Made by a program: the position numbers and the translations under genes. Positions 61,729 to 64,000 of a stretch of DNA of 64,000 nt are shown here, piece after piece. Origin of the DNA: Schauerella fraxinea (lineage in GTDB: Bacteria > Pseudomonadota > Gammaproteobacteria > Burkholderiales > Burkholderiaceae_B); the NCBI GenBank assembly GCA_030849945.1, contig JAVDKK010000001.1, forward strand, positions 620,001 to 684,000, read 5' to 3'. The notes under the pieces were generated by a model. It did no database searches and was not told where the DNA came from. It was given only the letters and a program-made list of their open reading frames with translations. How positions within the stretch are numbered: the first letter of the stretch is position 1; the number at the start of each line of letters is the position of its first letter.

Positions 61729-63087
61729 ATGTCCGCTTATATCGATATAACCATTGCAGCGATTGCCACCGCACCGGGACGCGGGGGCATCGGCGTTGTC
61801 CGCGTGTCGGGCCGGGATCTGAAAGCCTGGATGCTCGAGATGTTCGGCCGCGCGCTTACGCCACGTCATGCGCACTATCTGCCGTTTCGCGCCGCCGATG
61901 GCGAAACGCTGGATGAAGGCATCGCGCTTTACTTCAACGCCCCCCATTCCTACACCGGCGAAGATGTGGTCGAACTCCAGGGGCATGGTGGTCCGGCAGT
62001 GCTGCGACGTATCCTCGATCGCTGCCTCGCCATCGGCACCGCAGACGGCATGCGCCTGGCGGAACCGGGCGAATTCACGCAACGTGCGTTCTTGAACGAA
62101 CGCATCGATCTGGCGCAGGCCGAAGGTGTGGCCGATCTGATCGAAGCGTCGTCAGAGGCTGCCGCACGCGGCGCCATGCGATCGTTGTCGGGGGTGTTCT
62201 CGGATCGCGTGAACGGCCTGGCCGACCGCATCGTGCACTTGCGCATGCTCGTCGAAGCCACCCTGGATTTTCCCGAAGAAGAAATCGAGTTTCTCGAAAA
62301 GTACCAAGCACGGCCGTTGCTCGACACGCTTGCGTCAGACTTGAACGCCATGATCGCGCAGGCACGTCAGGGCGTCATCCTGCGTGAGGGCTTGCATGTT
62401 GTGCTGGCCGGGCAGCCCAACGTGGGCAAGTCGAGTTTGCTCAATGCGCTGGCCGGTGAAGACATTGCCATCGTCACGCCGATTGCCGGCACAACGCGCG
62501 ACAAAGTCGTGCAAGCCATCCACCTCGATGGTGTGCCGCTTCATATCGTCGATACCGCGGGCTTGCGCGACACGGACGACACCGTGGAAAGCATCGGCAT
62601 CGAACGCACGTGGCGCGAAATCGAACGCGCCGACGTGATCGTGCATTTGCAGGACGCGCGACAGCCCGAAGATGCGCTGGACACGGCCATCGCCGCGCGT
62701 TTGCCGACCGGCACACCCATGCTGGAAGTGTTCAACAAAATCGATCTACTGCCTGCGACGTTCGACGCACGCGATAATCGGATCGGTGTATCCGCGCAGC
62801 GCGGCGATGGGCTGGACGCATTGAAAGCCAGGCTTCTGGCGATTGCCGGATGGAACCCCGGTGCCGAGTCGCCGTGGCTGGCACGCGAGCGGCACCTGGT
62901 GGCATTGCAGGAGGCTGCGGATCACCTCGAGTTGGCACGCGCGCATGCCGAGCATGACGACCGCGTGCTCGATCTCTTTGCCGAGGAATTGCGGTTGGCC
63001 CATTTGAGCCTCACGCGCATCACGGGTCAGTTCACCAGCGACGATCTGCTGGGCGAGATTTTCTCGAACTTTTGTATTGGGAAGTGA
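61729..63087 (+). CDS. mnmE: tRNA uridine-5-carboxymethylaminomethyl modification GTPase
   Basis: A 452-residue MnmE (TrmE): an N-terminal folate-binding domain (TIAAIATAPGRGGIGVVRVS), a helical domain, and an inserted G domain with GQPNVGKSSLLNAL (G1), DTAGLRDTDD (G3) and NKID (G4); it ends with the conserved CIGK whose Cys is essential. With MnmG it modifies the wobble uridine of several tRNAs. No Shine-Dalgarno is visible at the ATG. mnmG is not in this window; the neighbouring gene abuts convergently. Confidence 0.96.
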   Translation: MSAYIDITIAAIATAPGRGGIGVVRVSGRDLKAWMLEMFGRALTPRHAHYLPFRAADGETLDEGIALYFNAPHSYTGEDVVELQGHGGPAVLRRILDRCLAIGTADGMRLAEPGEFTQRAFLNERIDLAQAEGVADLIEASSEAAARGAMRSLSGVFSDRVNGLADRIVHLRMLVEATLDFPEEEIEFLEKYQARPLLDTLASDLNAMIAQARQGVILREGLHVVLAGQPNVGKSSLLNALAGEDIAIVTPIAGTTRDKVVQAIHLDGVPLHIVDTAGLRDTDDTVESIGIERTWREIERADVIVHLQDARQPEDALDTAIAARLPTGTPMLEVFNKIDLLPATFDARDNRIGVSAQRGDGLDALKARLLAIAGWNPGAESPWLARERHLVALQEAADHLELARAHAEHDDRVLDLFAEELRLAHLSLTRITGQFTSDDLLGEIFSNFCIGK

Positions 63088-64000
63088 TCAATAAAATCCC
63101 GACACCGCGTGCGGCACATAGGGCGCTTCGAGCGTGGCGATATCTTCATCGCTGAGGGTCAAGCTCAGCGCCGCCACGGCGTCATCCAGATGTGACGTTT
63201 TGGATGCACCGATGATCGGTGCGGTCACACCCTTCACTTGTTTCACCCAAGCCAACGCGACCTGCGCACGCGGCACGCCGCGCGCCGCAGCAACTTGGGC
63301 CACGGCCTCCACCACCCGCCGATCGCTCTCGGCGGTGTGCGCGAGATACAAGCCTTTGCCGACCTCATCCGTTTCCATTCGATCGGTGGTCACGTCCCAA
63401 TCGCGCGTCAACCGGCCGCGCGCCAGCGGGCTCCATGGCAGCACGCCGATGCCCTGGTCGCGGCATAGCGGCATCATCTCGCGCTCCTCTTCGCGGTTGA
63501 GCAGATTGAGATGATTTTGCATGGTGCTGAAGCGCGTCCAGCCATGTTGCTCGGAGGTGTACAAGGCTTTCGAAAATTGCCACGCATACATCGACGACGC
63601 GCCGATATAACGCGCCTTGCCTGCCTTGACCACGTCGTGCAACGCTTCAAGCGTTTCTTCGATCGGCGTCTTGTAATCCCAACGATGGATTTGATAGAGA
63701 TCGACGTAATCGGTACCGAGTCGGCGCAAGCTGTTGTCGATCTCGGTGAAGATGGCTTTGCGCGACAGACCGCCGATGTTCGGCGCCTTGCGCGAAGGGA
63801 AATACACCTTGGTCGCGATCACCACTTCATCGCGCTTGGCAAAGTCGCGCAACGCGCGTCCCGTGATTTCTTCCGACGTGCCGTCGGAATAACTGTTCGA
63901 CGTATCGAAGAAGTTGAAGCCCAACTCGATCGCGTGCTTGATCAACGGACGGCTCTTTTCCTCATCGAACGTCCATGCGTGCGCGCCGCGATCGGGGATG
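63088..64000 (-). CDS. aldo/keto reductase (partial, runs off the right edge)
   Basis: The 3' part (304 codons) of an aldo/keto reductase: FNFFDTSNSYSDGTSEEITG with the catalytic Asp and Tyr, VVIATKVYFPS with the Lys, LYQIHRWD with the His, and WSPLARGRL. The reading frame stays open to the last base of the window, with HAWTFDEEKSRPLIKHAIEL upstream of the block, so the start lies outside. It converges on mnmE with no gap. The group is close to YajO/YakC-type reductases; substrate unknown. Confidence 0.88.
   Translation of the reverse strand, partial: IPDRGAHAWTFDEEKSRPLIKHAIELGFNFFDTSNSYSDGTSEEITGRALRDFAKRDEVVIATKVYFPSRKAPNIGGLSRKAIFTEIDNSLRRLGTDYVDLYQIHRWDYKTPIEETLEALHDVVKAGKARYIGASSMYAWQFSKALYTSEQHGWTRFSTMQNHLNLLNREEEREMMPLCRDQGIGVLPWSPLARGRLTRDWDVTTDRMETDEVGKGLYLAHTAESDRRVVEAVAQVAAARGVPRAQVALAWVKQVKGVTAPIIGASKTSHLDDAVAALSLTLSDEDIATLEAPYVPHAVSGFY

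Overview
This 64 kb window (about 60% GC by eye, no rRNA or tRNA seen) looks like a chromosomal segment of a Burkholderiales betaproteobacterium, most likely Alcaligenaceae (Bordetella/Achromobacter relatives). The evidence is the Bug-type tripartite-tricarboxylate binding proteins, the many LysR regulators, the dense ABC-transporter and catabolic content, and the gene order gyrB-dnaN-dnaA / rpmH-rnpA-yidD-yidC ... mnmE. No phage, integrase, insertion sequence or CRISPR array was recognised.

Left part (1-19.4 kb): a DoxX protein, a carbamoylase-type amidase and a small lipoprotein. Next comes a PrpR-type sigma-54 activator divergent from a four-gene operon (CaiB-type CoA-transferase, HMG-CoA lyase, two Bug binding proteins) with a visible -24/-12 promoter and a candidate upstream activator site. 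Facing it is a 10-gene minus-strand unit led by a LysR gene: flavin monooxygenase, two permeases, two ATPases, a family-5 binding protein, a BAAT-like hydrolase and two carboxymuconolactone decarboxylase/AhpD-like proteins. Five consecutive ATGA overlaps tie its first six genes together.

Middle (19.4-45.7 kb): a TetR gene whose divergent SDR target is reduced to an N-terminal stub although the operator arms are intact, followed by a periplasmic alpha/beta hydrolase; a secreted protein coupled to a C-terminal-processing-protease homologue that lacks the catalytic Ser and Lys; a hipBA module; an HD phosphohydrolase; an iron/phosphonate-type ABC transporter with a co-transcribed LysR and an SDR; argG; a lone receiver domain; a DUF2007-like zinc-ribbon protein; and a sugar-acid locus (xylonate/arabinonate-type dehydratase plus FAH-fold hydrolase) in which a dehydrogenase seems reduced to a C-terminal scrap. 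A tautomerase, NTF2-like protein, orphan binding protein, EamA exporter and further LysR/SDR genes follow.

Right part (45.9-64 kb): the replication/ribosome/membrane-insertion core. gyrB, dnaN and dnaA run left; rpmH, rnpA, yidD and yidC run right. yidC and mnmE, neighbours in many Proteobacteria, are separated here by about 7.6 kb holding a 16-bp tandem repeat, a clade-3 catalase, a TPR-glycosyltransferase protein and a TauABC/TauD-like sulfonate locus. One perfect DnaA box lies beside dnaA; a perfect plus a near-perfect box lie near 60.6 kb. The window ends inside an aldo/keto reductase gene.
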